The notes under the pieces were generated by a model. It ran no database searches, had not been told where the DNA came from, and worked only from the letters and a program-made list of their open reading frames with translations. DNA of 64,000 nucleotides from Mortierella sp. BCC40632 (Eukaryota; Mortierellomycota; Mortierellomycetes; Mortierellales; Mortierellaceae), in assembly GCA_011634665.1 (NCBI GenBank), contig WAEK01000003.1, positions 3,235,501 through 3,299,500 on the forward strand. Direction: 5' to 3'. Made by a program: the position numbers and the translations under genes. Each line of letters opens with the position of its first letter. Position 1 is the first letter of the stretch. Positions 23,040 to 35,619 of this stretch are shown here, one piece after another.

Positions 23040-23074
<35 letters not shown>
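23040..23074 (+). repeat. (TC)n microsatellite
   Basis: About 17 TC units upstream of H2; the H3 counterpart (26542-26580) has become (TC)n-(AC)n. Confidence 0.95.
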
Positions 23075-23076
<2 letters not shown>

Positions 23077-23519
23077 GCACTGTTGTTGCTGTTTTATAAG
23101 TTGAGGCATCAATGCCATCTCTCACTTGCTTAGCGAGCTAGCCTTTCAAGAATGGATATTGAGTCTGATCCTGCCTAGTAAGCGAGGGTGAAAGAAGCGG
23201 CTGAGTCGTGAGAGCACCGAGAAGCTACGCAGTCTTTGAGAGCCTGGTGGAAACGATGATCCCTGAGAAGATGGACAAAGTGCTGATTACCACCTTGTGA
23301 GTCCAAACTCCAGAGAGTATCATATACTACAGTGAAAGGCACTATCGCAATAGATAAGGAACTGGTGTCCATTTACCTGCTGGAAGGCTCACTTCCCTCA
23401 CAAAACAAGCCTCGAATGTACATCTTGTCGATGGCCTGGGAAAAGGTGTTTTGTATGATGGGAAAAGTCAGCAGGCGTCACACAGAGTGTTGCATGAAGG
23501 AGACGATGCCAGCCAACAC
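23075..23519. other. Spacer upstream of FMO relic B
   Basis: Near-identical to 26590-27030. An antisense 65-codon open frame (23175-23372) is repeated there unchanged, which reflects how recent the duplication is and is not evidence for a gene. Confidence 0.5.
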
Positions 23520-23880
23520 ACTCCTTCCTGCATTCACGGGTGGCTCTCCCCTGGATCATATTTCTCTGGCAAGTTCGATTACACTACAGTCCATCACTCA
23601 AACACTTCTACTATTCCCATAGTCGAGCTTTTTGGAGCTTAGTATGCCATGGCTCCTGACTCTTTTCTATCAGAACTTTAAACTAGAAGCATTGGCCTGA
23701 GACAGCCAAACCCTTACCATGATTGAGTTGGATTTTACTCCACAGCGATGTCTAGGAGTCCTGTGAATCCCAAGGATGTTTGAAGCCTTGCGAGTCCAAG
23801 GCATCACTCCACCCGATTGCATCGCTCGATAGATTTGGCAGGGATGAGAACCAGCTTCACCACACCAGAGGATGTTTACC
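23520..23880 (+). pseudogene. FMO relic B (between H2 and H3)
   Basis: Same block order as relic A: CAGTCCATCACTCAAACAC (FMO leader), CCAAACCCTTACCATGATTG (intron 1 region) and AGCCTTGCGAGTCCAAGGCA with CACTCCACCC (FMO near 58925). No open frame. The following Nox relic is missing in this unit. Confidence 0.65.
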
Positions 23881-24180
23881 TGTTTTGCTTGCCTGCTGAA
23901 CTATTAGCACAAGGAAATTTAGACATTCTATGTACACCAGCCAAAGAGTGTCAACCGAAGTAGATAACTCTTTCCAACGATGGCACTGGCAAGGGAGCGT
24001 GTTCATACTGCCGATTTTTTTTTATTATCTCTTTCTTTCTATTAAGACTCCCTCTTCTCTGAAGTCGATCTCTCCTGATTCACACCATTCATACCGATCT
24101 ATGAGTCAGACCACAGTGGTAGAATAGATACCCTCAATTGCGTGGTTGGGTTTCACTTTCACTCTCAATACAAAGAAATC

Positions 24181-26238
24181 CTAATAAACATCGAGTGCGT
24201 CAAATCGAAGAGTTGTTGTGGTCTCTTGGCCGTCGATGTCTGTTGTGGCCTTGATCTCAGACAATCCAAAGTACATTTTGAAAGTGAAAGTTATCTACCA
24301 AAGATCAATGAAAATAGGAGTTAGCCATGCCACTCTCTTTAGCATTTAACTATCACATTACTCTCGTACGATCTACCTTATCATTGCCATTGAAATTGAC
24401 TGGATGATCAAGACGAAATTCAGCCAACTTGATCATTCCACTGGAGGTTATATATTCTGGAGGAGTGCCATCGCCATCAAATGCATAGATGGGGAGGCAG
24501 GATGTAATTCCATCGAATTTCTCCCACATGTCGACCTTCTTTTCTACGCATTCATCCACGTCGAGTTTTTGACCTTTCTTGACCATCAACGAGAACCGAT
24601 TACTGCACTTCCAGCCATTGGGGTGTCCCTTACGCAAAGATATAGGATCTATACCTTCTCTAAAAGGGTACATACCACCGACACCATACCAACGTCGAGA
24701 GATGCGTGCCGTTACAATCTTGGGATTAAGTCCTGCATAGACTGCACCTCGGACCACTGCAAGTTCAGGTTGAGGAGGGACAAATATTTGACTGACTTGA
24801 GAAGAAAACTTCTTTCTGATGCACTCCAGGAGGTACCCGGACGATCCAAGCCCTCCTACCAGTAGGATGGCGGAACATAACTTTGCATTTGATAGCTGCT
24901 GGTGGACCAGATTTAAAACTTTGTCAACAACAGGATCGAAGACCTTCTTTAGCTCTTCACGGTTTAGTGAAATGGTACCATCCACAATTCCGGGGTGGTT
25001 TTTGTTGATCAGATTCACTGTACTATGAAGAGCAGGGAGATCCAAGAAATGATCTTCTTTTCCATCGAAAAGAGGTTTGACATCGTATGCAAACTTGTCG
25101 ACCATCCTGTTTAAGTCGTCTTCTGGAATTGTCACTCCGTATCGACGGAACCTCTCTTCTAGAAGATCTTTCAGGTTTTGATCGACGAAAATTGATCCAC
25201 AAACACTTCCATGACCCTTTGTCACCTCTGAGAGCTTTCGTCCTTCAGCTGTTTCGTTGATTTCGTAGACAATAATGTCAACTGTGCCTCCACCTGCATC
25301 ACAGACCATGAATCTGTCCTTATCCTTGAGGCTGAATTGATCACATTTGAGTTCACAATAAAGCGCTGCAGCCTCGGGTTCTATGACTAACATGAGTCGG
25401 GCAGGGTGATCCTCTTTTGTTATGAGCTTTGCTTGGATGGCAGCCAAGCGCATAGCATCCTTGGCCTTGTCGGACCACATGGCGGGGACTGTCACACAGT
25501 AACGGAACATACTGGAGGTGAATCCTTCTCCAAATCCACTCAAGATTTTCTCCTTGATATACTCATGAAAAAGTTCTAGGTAATCTGAAATGGCTTTGAT
25601 GGTGCGAATGCTAAGATCTGCTTCGTTTCGGATATAATCTTCATTCAATCGAAGCTTGAATTGTTGTAGTAGTGACTGGTTGCGAGTTCTCCGTTGAGCC
25701 CCTAGCTTAGCTTGCCATCCCCACGAGACAAGTTTGGGCGCTTTTGGCCTGACATCGTCCCACCTCATTATTCTGGATACCCAGGATGCCACCTGATTCT
25801 CCATCTCATCCGTTTCGTAAAGATTGAAAGTAGGTGTTTTAACATACTTTGTTGGTTGTTTTGGCCTAAAAGGATGACAAAAGACAAACGAGTTGAAATT
25901 CTTGTTGGTACTGTGTAGCGTTGTGATGAGAAATTGGAGCCTACTCTGGGAATAAGGAGACTCTAGTGTGGAGTTCACAGGATAACCTACCAAGTTGTGA
26001 TGTCAACAACTTGATTCTTGCCATCGTCATAGGCCCATGAGCACCCACTAGTTCATGAGATGACCAACACTTTCACGGTGAGTCGTAGAGTACAAAAGAA
26101 GGAGATGCAAGAGAGGGCAAGAGAGGGCAAGAGAGGGCAAGAGAGGGCAAAAGAGCACAGAGACGGAACATACGAAAAGGTCGTTCCAAAGTCGATGCCA
26201 ACGACAATAGGATAGTCTTTGGGGTTGAAGATTGGCAT
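24181..26238 (-). CDS. HSPA12-like Hsp70-family ATPase, array copy H3
   Basis: Exons 26238-26174, 26047-25991, 25865-24377 and 24294-24181 give about 574 aa. The ATPase motifs are complete except that the adenosine motif reads VGGLGSSGY where the other intact copies have VGGFGSS. The C-terminal variable part is its own (VGGMYPFREGIDPISLRKG, and NGNDK before the last intron), unlike H2, although exons 1-2 and the first part of exon 3 are nearly the same as H2. This contrast shows where recombination or selection has separated two recent duplicates. Confidence 0.9.
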
Positions 26239-26543
26239 ATTGATGTCTTATTGGAACTGTCAGCCTTAAGCTGGGTACAGAATTCGAGGAGGGAGGAGGG
26301 GTGAGTAGTAAAGCAATGCTGGGTAAGGCAGGTAAGGTGGAGCAAGGTGAGACGGGATAGGATTGGACAGGGTAAGGCAGGGCAGAGCAAGCAATAAAAA
26401 AAATCCATGCCTCGAGCCTTTTATTCAGCTCAACCGGGGTCTGTGCGGTGTCACATGGTTTGGGCAAAGTGTTGTGAAGAAAAAAGAACGATGATCCTCA
26501 GGAGTCAATACTGTTATAGCACAGGAGCAAGAAAAGGCATCTT

Positions 26544-26579
<36 letters not shown>

Positions 26580-27019
26580 GCACTGTTGCTGCTGTTTTAT
26601 AAGTTGAGGCATCAATGCCATCTCTCACTTGCTTAGTGAGCTAGCCTTTCAAGAATGGATACTGGGTCTGATCCTGCCTAGTAAGCGAGGGTGAAAGAAG
26701 CGGCTGAGTCGTGAGAGCACCGAGAAGCTACGCAGTCTTTGAGAGCCTGGTGGAAACGATGATCCCTGAGAAGATGGACAAAGTGCTGATTACCACCTTG
26801 TGAGTCCAAACTCCAGAGAGTATCATATACTACAGTGAAAGGCACTATCGCAATAGATAAGGAACTGGTGTCCATTTACCTGCTGGAAGGCTCACTTCCC
26901 TCACAAAACAAGCCTCGAATGTACATCTTGTCGATGGCCTGGGAAAAGGTGTTTTGTATGATGGGAAAAGTCAGCAGGCGTCACACAAAGAGTGTTGCAT
27001 GAAGGAGACGATGCCAGCC
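26239..27019. other. H3 upstream spacer (duplicate of H2 upstream)
   Basis: Carries the G-rich tract, TATA-like block and TC/AC microsatellite, then sequence nearly identical to 23075-23519. No gene seen. Confidence 0.6.
26418..26425 (-). promoter_or_regulatory. TATA-like element of H3
   Basis: AATAAAAG on the minus strand, about 180 bp upstream of the H3 ATG, in the same context as H2. Confidence 0.45.
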
Positions 27020-27390
27020 AACACACTCCTTCCTGCATTCACGGGTGGCTCTCCCCTGGATCATATTTCTCTGGCAAGTTCGATTACACTACAGTCCATC
27101 ACTCAAACACTTCTACTATTCCCATAGTCGAGCTTTTTGGAGCTTAGTATGCCATGGCTCCTGACTCTTTTCTATCAGAACTTTAAACTAGAAGCATTGG
27201 CCTGAGACAGCCAAACCCTTACCATGATTGAGTTGGATTTTACTCCACAGCGATGTCTAGGAGTCCTGTGAATCCCAAGGATGTTTGAAGCCTTGCGAGT
27301 CCAAGGCATCACTCCACCCGATTGCATCACTCGATAGATTTGGCAGGGATGAGAACCAGCTTCACCACACCAGAGGATGTTTACCTGTTT
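27020..27390 (+). pseudogene. FMO relic C (between H3 and H4)
   Basis: Nearly identical to relic B (23520-23880), being part of the same recent segmental duplication; carries the same FMO-derived blocks and no open frame. Confidence 0.65.
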
Positions 27391-27529
27391 TGCTTGCCTG
27401 CTGAACTATTAGCACAAGGAAACTTAGACACTCAATGTACGCCAGCCAAAGAGTGTCAACCGAAGTAGATAACTCTTTCCAACGATGGCTCTGGTAAGGG
27501 TTCAGGATCGGGCGTTAAGGTACTGTTTG

Positions 27530-28060
27530 TTTTTCTAGGGCTCTGATCTCATCTCACAGCCAAGTTGAGAGTCGAGGAGCCAGATACTCTCCAAATATTG
27601 GCGAGAGAGACTGACATTGTCACTGTGGTATATCATATCGAGAGACTCAGAATGAACTTTACCGATGCTGTGATCACCGAGATCCAAGAACCTTTGTCCA
27701 AAAGTGGATTAGCGGATTGAGATTCTTAACACACTATTGACCATGTAAATTTGAAAGGGTCTTTAGGATTCTCTCTCAAGCGTACTAAGGAGAGAATAGT
27801 AAGGACGAGTCTTTTTTGCGGATCATTCCAGCAGAATAGAACTATCTATCGTATTTACGGAAGAACAAGCTGGAGTTCTACAAAGGTAATAGGAAATGAC
27901 CGAAGGATGTTGATCCTAGATCACTCGAGTGATTGAGCAAACACGCCGAGGTGGAGTTGAGTAGTACAGTGAAGTGGCTCGTTTCGTTCACCCTAAAATT
28001 ATGAACACCCAACCTGCTTCTGAAGCGACAGCAAACCACAAAACTCATAAAGAGAGCGTT
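27530..28060 (+). pseudogene. Nox relic C (between H3 and H4)
   Basis: CACTGTGGTATATCATATCG and TGTGATCACCGAGATCC resemble blocks in relic A. GTCTTTTTTGCGGATCATTC (27810) matches the FFCGPKP part of Nox exon 6. CTGCTTCTGAAGCGACAGC (28013) matches the terminal-exon region. Decayed; no open frame. Confidence 0.65.
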
Positions 28061-28246
28061 TTCATACTGCAGATTTTTTTTATTATCTCTTTCTTTCTAT
28101 TTAAAACTTCCTCTTCTCTGAAGTCGATCCCTCTTGTATTGTGATTCATACCATCCAAACCTCTCTAAGAGTCAGACCACAGTGGTAGAATAGATACCTT
28201 CAATTGCGCGATTGGGCTTCACTTTCACTCTCAATACAAAGAAATC

Positions 28247-30273
28247 CTAATAAACATCGAGTGCGTCAAATTGAAGAGTTGTCGAGATCTCTTGATCGTC
28301 TATCTTTGCTGTGGCCTTGATCTCAGACAACCCAAAGTACATTTTGAAAGTGTAAGTTATCTACCAGAGATCAATTGAAATAAGAGTTAATTATGTCATT
28401 CTCATTAGTTTTTTGCTATTTCCATGCTCTCAGATAACTTACCAAATCTCTCCCTTTGTAGTTGAATGGATACTCAAGACGTAATTCAGCCAACTCAACC
28501 ATTCCACTGGAGTTTGTATAGTCTGGAGGAGTGTTTTTGCCATCAAAGGCATAAATGGTGATGCAGAGAACATTTCCATTGACTTTCTCCCATCTGTCCA
28601 TCTCTGTTTCTACGCATTCATCGACGTCGAGTTTTTGACCTCTCCTAACCATCGATGAGAATCGGTTTCTGCACTGCCAACCATCAGGATATTTCACGCG
28701 CAATGAGATAGGGTCTACATCTTCTCTAAAGGGTTTCACAACATCGATACCATACCAACGTCGAGAGATGCGTGCCGTCACAATCTTGGGATTAAGTCCT
28801 GCATAGACTGCACCTCGAGACACTGCAAGTTCAGGTTGAGGAGGGACAAATATTTGTTTGACTTGGGAGGAGAACATCTTTTTGATGCAATTCAGGAGGT
28901 ACTTTGACGATCCAAACCCTCCTACCAGTAGGATGGTGGAGCATAACTTTGCATCCCACAGCTGCTGATGGATCAGATTTAACACTTTGTCAACAACAGG
29001 ATCGAAGACCTTCTTTAGCTCTTCACGACTTAGTGTAATGGTCTCACCCTCGATTCCGGGGTAGTCTTTATCCATCAAATCCGCTATGCACCGGAGAGCA
29101 GGGAGATCCAAGTAGTGATCTTCTTCTCCATCGAAAATAGGTTTGACATCGTATGCAAACTGGTCGACCATCTTGGTTAAGCTGTGTTCCGGAAGAGTCA
29201 CACCATATTGACGAAATCTCTCTTCTAGAAGATTCCTCAGGTTTTGATCGACGAAAATTGATCCACAAACACTTCCATGACCCTTTGTCACCTCTGAGAG
29301 CTTTCGTCCATCGGCTGTTTCGTTGATTTCGTAGACAATAATGTCAACTGTGCCTCCACCTGCATCACAGACCATGAATATGTCCCTTTTCTTGAGATTG
29401 AATTGCTCGCATTTGAGTTCACAATAAAGCGCTGCAGCCTCGGGTTCCATGACCAACATGAGTCGGGCAGGGTGATCCTCTTTGGTGATGAGGTTTGCTT
29501 GGATGGTAGCCAAGCGCATAGCATCCTTGGCTTTGTCGGACCAAATAGCAGGGACCGTCAGACAATAGCGGAACATACTGGACGTGAATCCGTCTCCGAA
29601 GTGGCTCAAGATTTTCTCCTTGATATACTCATGAAAAAGCTCCAGATAATCTGCGATGGCTTTGATGGTGTGGATGCTGAAATCTGTGTCGTTTCGAGTA
29701 TAGTCTTCGTTCAATCGAAGCTTGAAGTGTTGTAGTAGTGACTGGTTGTGAGTTCTCCGTTGAGCCCCTAGCTTAGCCTGCCATCCCCACGAAACAAGTC
29801 TGGGTTCTATTGTCTCGGCGCCGTTCTTCTTCTTTTCTGACTCTCCATGGAGTGCCAGCTGATTCTCCATCTCATCCGTTTCGTAAAGATTGAAAGTAGG
29901 TGTTTTAACATACTTTGCCGGCTGTTTTGGCCTAAAGGGACAAGACAAGACAAATGAGTGGAGAGCTCAGTTGGCGCCTGAGGTGTTTTGTAGGTCGAGT
30001 TGGAAACCACTCTAGGAAGAAGGAGGGTCTAGTAAGGAGTTTACATGATAGCCTACCAAGTTGTGATGTCAACAACTTGATTCTTGCCATCGTCATAGGC
30101 CCATGAGCACCCGCTAGTTCATGAGATGACCACAATTTCACGGTGAGTCGTAGAGTACAAAAGAAGTAGATGCAAGAGAGGGCTAGAGAGCACAGAGACG
30201 GAACATACGAAAAGGTCGTTCCAAAGTCGATACCAACGACAATAGGATAGTCTTTGGGGTTGAAGATTGGCAT
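28247..30273 (-). CDS. HSPA12-like Hsp70-family ATPase, array copy H4
   Basis: Exons 30273-30209, 30113-30057, 29931-28443 and 28360-28247 give about 574 aa. ATPase motifs are intact (CDAGGGTVDIIVYE, VGGFGSSKY). The charged insert reads LALHGESEKKKNGAETIEP and then SWGW, shared with H5 but not with H2/H3. One conserved Lys near the C-terminal block is changed (MVRRGQKLDV where others have MVKKGQKLDV). The last intron is almost identical to that of H2. Confidence 0.9.
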
Positions 30274-30739
30274 GTTGATGTCTTATTGGAGCTGTCAGCA
30301 CCTTAAGCTGGGTACAGATTTCGAGGAAGGCAGAGCAGTGAGAAGTAGTGCAATGTCGGGCAAGGCAGGACAAGGTGGGGCAAGGTAGGGTGGGATAGGA
30401 TTGGACAGGGCAGAGAGGCAGAGCAAGCAGTAAAAATAATCCGCCAATGCCATGTCTCGAGCTTTTATTCAGAAGAGGGTTTGTGCATCAACAGATGGTT
30501 TGGGCAAAGTGCTATGAGGGGAAAGTGTAGCTAATGTTCAATACAAACAGATGGTTCTCACAATGACTCTTGGAGGCTTTAGCACACAGAAGGAAAGGCG
30601 TAACAGCAGATTTAGCGAAAGGCACTATCACAATGGACAAGGAACCAGTGTAACCTCCTGCCTATGACTTGCGAAAAGGTGTTGTGCACGGTAGGAGAAG
30701 TTGACGGGCGTCAAACAAAAAGTGCTGCATGAAGGAGAC
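30274..30739. other. H4 upstream region
   Basis: Contains a TATA-like AATAAAAG (minus, 30462-30469) and G-rich sequence as in other copies. No gene seen. Confidence 0.5.
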
Positions 30740-31085
30740 CATGCCAGCCACGCCCTTCCTTGCATTCACCAGTTGGGCGACTCTCATGGATGACGGGTTC
30801 GATTGTGCTATAGTCCATCACTCAAATACCCATTCCTCAATCTCGACTTGGAGTTGACGGAAGTCTACCATTCCTACAGTCGGTAATTTTGGAGCTTGGT
30901 AAACCATGGCCCCATGGCCCCTGGCCCTTTGCTTTCGGAACTTTTAACTAGAGGCATTGGCCTGAGACAGCCAAGTCCTAACCACGAATGAGTTGATTTT
31001 TACCTACAGCGTTGTCTATGATTCTAGTGAATCCCTAGAAGGTTAATACCTTTGAGAGTCCAAGATAGCACTCTACCCAGTTGTA
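30740..31085 (+). pseudogene. FMO relic D (between H4 and H5)
   Basis: CCAAGTCCTAACCACGAATG (30972) and TACCTTTGAGAGTCCAAGAT followed by AGCACTCTACCC (31049-31078) repeat the FMO blocks of relic A. It ends at an A-run. Confidence 0.65.
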
Positions 31086-31089
31086 CCAT

Positions 31090-31118
31090 TCAAAAAAAAA
31101 AAAAAAAAAAAAAAAAAA
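31090..31118 (+). repeat. Poly(A) run
   Basis: About 28 A residues at the junction of FMO relic D and Nox relic D. Confidence 0.9.
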
Positions 31119-31269
31119 AGACAGACAGAGAAAAGGGCAAGTACTTCGCCACAGTAGAGATATGACTCTTCTGCTGAACAACCAGACACTCAGACACTCA
31201 ACGTACATTAGTCAAAGACCGTCTTACCGCAGTGGAAGTCCCATTTCCAACGGCGTCCTAGGCAGGGAA

Positions 31270-32260
31270 TTGGGACCGAGATTCCTAAAAGCAATACCTC
31301 CGATTATAGTTAGCTGCGCCTTGAAGATAGCCTTTTACAGTAGCGCTCCTGACATGCCTAAGATACAAACCATTTCTCTTTTTCTCAGTGGCCACTTAAT
31401 CTATAATCAAATTGCCCTATATCTATTCTCTTTGATCGTTTACACTAGTTTCTCTAGGCGCACATTATCGTGGAAAAACGGGCAATCGCAATCTGCTATC
31501 TTTCGGGCTAAGGTGTGTTCATCGGAGCTCTTGCTGTTCCATACACAACCTCCTTCACAGCCCGCCACCTCTTTATTAACTACTAATTTAGCCTCGATGG
31601 ATAGAGAAAGAAGCTTGCTTGGTTTCGGGACAGATGACTTGCAGTGGAAGTGAATGATGTATTTGAATTTCTGAGGCTCTGATCTCATCCCGCAGTCAAG
31701 CCAAGAGCCGAGGAGCCAGCTGCTCCTCTAACAGAGACCAAGAAAAGCTATTGTTGTCACCACGGTTTTATCATATCGAAAGACTTTATTTGAGAGGATT
31801 CTTGTGGGTCATGCATTTTACCAATATTTCAATACAGCCGATTGCTCTTAAAAGTTTCATGATAGGGTTACGATTACCGGATTGAAACCTCGGACATCCT
31901 ATGGACGACCCAACTTTGACAGGATCTTTAAAGTGCTCTGACAGTCATAGCTAAGAACGAGTGGAAAAACGAGTCTAAACTTGCGGACCAAACTCACTGG
32001 ACAGGGCCATCCACCGATGTGTACCAAAGAACAGGCCCAGGTTTCACAAAGGCAGTTAAGAATGACAATAGGACGTCAGCTTGGATCATACATGCCTTAC
32101 GAGCAAACACAACGAGGTAGAGCTAGGACATACAGTGACATAGTCCCTGTCGTTCGAAATGCAGTTTTAAATATCATAGAGACTCTCTGGGGCGAAAGTG
32201 AGCCACACAATTCGTGAAAGAGTGTCAGTGTCTTCATTCAACCTGGCTTAAACTGTTCAT
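31270..32260 (+). pseudogene. Nox relic D (best preserved, between H4 and H5)
   Basis: GTGTGTTCATCGGAGCTC (31512) matches Nox exon 3. At 31868-31930, ACGATTACCGGATTGAAACC, TCCTATGGACGACCCAACTT and TGACAGGATCTTTAAAG closely follow Nox exon 6 (15545-15605, encoding DAITGLRSPTYYGRPNFDRI) but with frame breaks. The Nox tail pattern recurs at about 32165-32230. Confidence 0.8.
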
Positions 32261-32404
32261 ATCCAATTATACTTCCTCTACCTCGAAATTGAGGCCTTCT
32301 CGTATCCAGATCTATATCCCCAAGATGACCTGTGAACTAAAATCATAAAAAACAATGGAATTTTTATTTATTGACCCTCCCTCTCCTCCACCCCACATGA
32401 AGTA

Positions 32405-34440
32405 TCAATAGACATCGTCTGCGTCAAATCGGAGAGTTGTTGTAATCTCTTGGTCGTCTATCTTTACAGTCGCCTTGATCTCTGAAAGCCCAAAGTACAT
32501 TTTGAAAGTGAGCGTTTTCTACCCAAAGACCGATGAAATTAAAAGTTAGCCGTGTCAAACATACTAGCCATTAGCCATCGTGTTGTTCTCGAACGACTTA
32601 CTCTGTCACTGCCGTTGTAATTGAACGGATGTTCAAGATTCAATTCAGCCAGTCTAAACATCCCATCGGAGGTTGTATAGTCTGGAGGAGTGCCATTGCC
32701 ATCAAAGGCATATATGGCGACATAGATATTGTTTCCTTGGATCTCCTTGTGCATGTTGAGTTGCGATTCTACGCACTCGTCTACGTCGAGTTTTTGACCT
32801 TTCTTGACCATCAACGAAAATCGGTGGTCGCAAATCCAGCCATTTGGGTGCTCCTTACGCAAAGATATGGGATCTATACCCTTTCTAAACATTTTGCTAA
32901 CACTGACGCCATACCAACGACGAGAGATGCGTGCCGTTACAATCTTGGGATTAAGTCCTGCATAGACTGCACCTCGGGACACTGCAAGTTCAGGTTGAGG
33001 AGGTCCAAAGATTTGTTTGACTTGAGAGGAAAACCTCTTTCTGATGCACTCCAGGAGGTACTCGGACGACCCAAATCCTCCTACCAACAAAATGATGGAG
33101 CAGGACTCTGCATCTCGTAGCTGTTCTTGTATTAGCTCTAACACCTTATCAATAACAGGGTCAAAGACCTTCTCCTTCAATTCCTCACAGCTGAGCCTCA
33201 GCACGCCGTCCTCGATACCAAGTTCGTCCTTATTGGTGATATTATCAAAGCATGGGTTGGCTGGAAGGTCCAAGTAGAGGTCACTCTCACCATCATACTG
33301 AGGCTTGATTTCGTAGGAAAACCGGTCGACCATCTTGGATAGGACACCTGAAGGAAGGGTCACTCCGTGACGATGGAACTTCTCTCTTAGAAAATCTCTC
33401 ATGTTACGATCCACGAATACTGACCCACAGATATCTCCTTGGCCCTTGGTCACCTCTGAGAGCTTTCGTCCTTCAGCTGTTTCGTTGACCTCATAAACAA
33501 TAATATCGATCGTACCTCCACCTGCATCACAGACCATGAACATGTCCTTGTCCACGAGGCTGAATTGTTCACATTTGAGTTCACAATAAAGCGCTGCTGC
33601 CTCAGGTTCTGTGACCAACATGAGTCGGGCAGGGTGATCCTCTTTTGTGATGAGGTTTGCTTGGATGGCAGCCTGACGCATTGCATCCTTGGCTTTGTCG
33701 GACCAAATGGCAGGAACTGTCAAACAGTAGCGGAACATGTTGGTAGTGACATCGTCTTTAAACCCACGTAAAATCGTCTTGGCAATGTATCCATGTAGAG
33801 TTTCTAGATAGTCAGCGATCATCTTGATGGTGTGGATACTGAGATCTGTATTGTTTCGGGTATATCCCTCATTCAGTCGAAGCTTATACCATTGCAGCAA
33901 TGACTGGTTACGAGCCAGTCGCTCAGCTTTTAGCTTGGCTTGCCATCCCCACGAGACAAGTCTGGGCTCTATTGTCTCGGCGCCGTCCTTCTTCTTTTCT
34001 GACTCTCCATGGAGTGCCAGCTGATTCTCCATCTCATCCGTTTCGTAAAGATTGAAAGTAGGTGTTTTTACATACTTTGCCGGCTGTTTTGGCCTAAAGG
34101 GACAAGACAAGACAAATGAGTGGAGAGCTCAGTTGGCACCTGAGGTGTTGTATAGGTCGAGTTGGAAACCACTCTAGGAAGAAGGAGGGTCTAGTATAGA
34201 GTTTACATGATAACCTACCAAGTTGTGATGTCAACAACTTGATTCTTGCCATCGTCATAGGCCCATGAGCACCCACTAGTTCACGAGATAGCCAGTACTT
34301 TCACGGTGAGTCGTAGAGTACAAAAGAAGGAGATGCAAGAGAGGGCAAGAGAGGGCAGAGAGAGACGGAACATACGAAAAGGTCGTTCCAAAGTCGATAC
34401 CAACGACAATAGGATAGTCTTTGGGGTTAAAGTTTGACAT
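32405..34440 (-). CDS. HSPA12-like Hsp70-family ATPase, array copy H5
   Basis: Exons 34440-34376, 34275-34219, 34093-32602 and 32518-32405 give about 575 aa. N-terminus MSNFNPKDYPIVVG. Phosphate-2 is CDAGGGTIDIIVYEV (Val to Ile). The insert is as in H4 (EKKKDGAETIEP), but the middle resembles H1: an NKDELGIEDG acidic loop and an extra codon, and a divergent C-terminal part (FRKGIDPISLRKEH). It therefore bridges the H2-H4 group and the H1/H6-H9 group. The stop is TGA, while H3, H4 and H7-H9 use TAG. Confidence 0.9.
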
Positions 34441-34979
34441 GGTGGTGTATTGTTGGAGTTGTCAGCGCCCTAAGCTGGGTACAGAGTCTGTTTAGAGCAA
34501 TGCTGGGCAAGGTATGGTAGGTTAAGCAGTGTGGGAATTGGCCGGCAAGCAAGAGGATAAAAAAAACCTCTTTTTATCCAACACCACTTAAGTTGGTCTG
34601 TGTGATATCAGATGACTCGGGCCAGGGAGGGTGTTTTCCACGCACAACCAATAGCCAAACGAAAAACGGTCTTCATGGCTCTTTCAGAAGCAATAGCGCA
34701 AGGCACGAAAGGTAACAGCGGACAACATGGAGGTTCTCTTTGTGTTACTTCTCTCTGACACAGTGAGGTAACTTTTCGGGGATTGGGATGAGTCTGATGC
34801 AACCAGAAAACGAGGGTGAAAGAGCTAGAGGGAAATCGAACAACTTCCCAGTCTGTGAGCAACGCAGGATCACCACCTTGTGGATAGTATAACGGAAAGA
34901 AGAGCGCAGTTGGCAAATACCAAGTGAAAGGGCACCTCTCGAGGCAAAGGACAGGCGCGATGGCTTGCAAAAAAAGAGA
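34441..34979. other. H5 upstream region
   Basis: Diverged version of the shared promoter block (CTCTTTTTATCCAACACC near 34568); no gene seen. Confidence 0.45.
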
Positions 34980-35345
34980 AAAGTGTGGGTAAATTGGCAG
35001 ACACATTCGCATTGCAGTCCATCTCTCAATCGCTCATTCTTCCATCTCGACATGGAGTTCCCGAATGACTACAGGAATGGCAACAGCTCTTTGCTTTTTG
35101 GGCCTGAAACTTGAGACAGTACCTGGACAGACTCAAGTCCTAACTACGATGGAGCTGAATCCGACACTCTAGTGTATCTAGGACTTCTACAAATTCCAAA
35201 GGAGTTTGTCGCCTTTGAGGATGTGAGATAGTGCTTAGTGGATCTGACCGAGAAGAGTCGGTGTTGCTGGGGCGTATGCGAGTGGCATCCTGACCACTTT
35301 GATCATTGCAGACAAAGCGATGCCTCCTGCGGTCCACAGCCGAGT
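34980..35345 (+). pseudogene. FMO relic E (clearest FMO relic, between H5 and H6)
   Basis: CATTGCAGTCCATCTCTCAA and CCATCTCGACATGGAGTTCC (35012-35062) match the FMO start region. AAATTCCAAAGGAGTTTGTC, CGCCTTTGAGG, then CGTATGCGAGTGGCATCCTG and ATCATTGCAGACAAAGCGA follow FMO 58908-59052, which encodes PKEFDAFEG and the second nucleotide-binding motif GASASGIQ. Indels destroy the frame. Confidence 0.8.
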
Positions 35346-35619
35346 CCTTGTCTTTGTCACTTCTCTCTTGGGCCTCCACACAAAAAGGTCACTGTAAGAC
35401 ACTCGGTTGATATTGCACTAGTCAAAAGCAAAATTTCGTGAAAGTCCCTGAGGATGACAGTCTGGTCTCTGGCGGAGTGCTCGCTCTGACAGCGTTCGAA
35501 GCGGCTGGCCGTCAGGTTTGAGAGTAAAACTTAAGGTAATACAAGGTAGCAACAGAAAGACGGTCCAGTCAAAGTCGCTTTTGAGAGGTCCAAGATCGGT
35601 ATATCATTGCGTCCTGGTC

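Noticed and set aside
23175..26875. An identical 65-codon antisense frame at 23175-23372 and 26678-26875
   Set aside because: Identity is explained by the recent segmental duplication; no start context, no conservation in older units.
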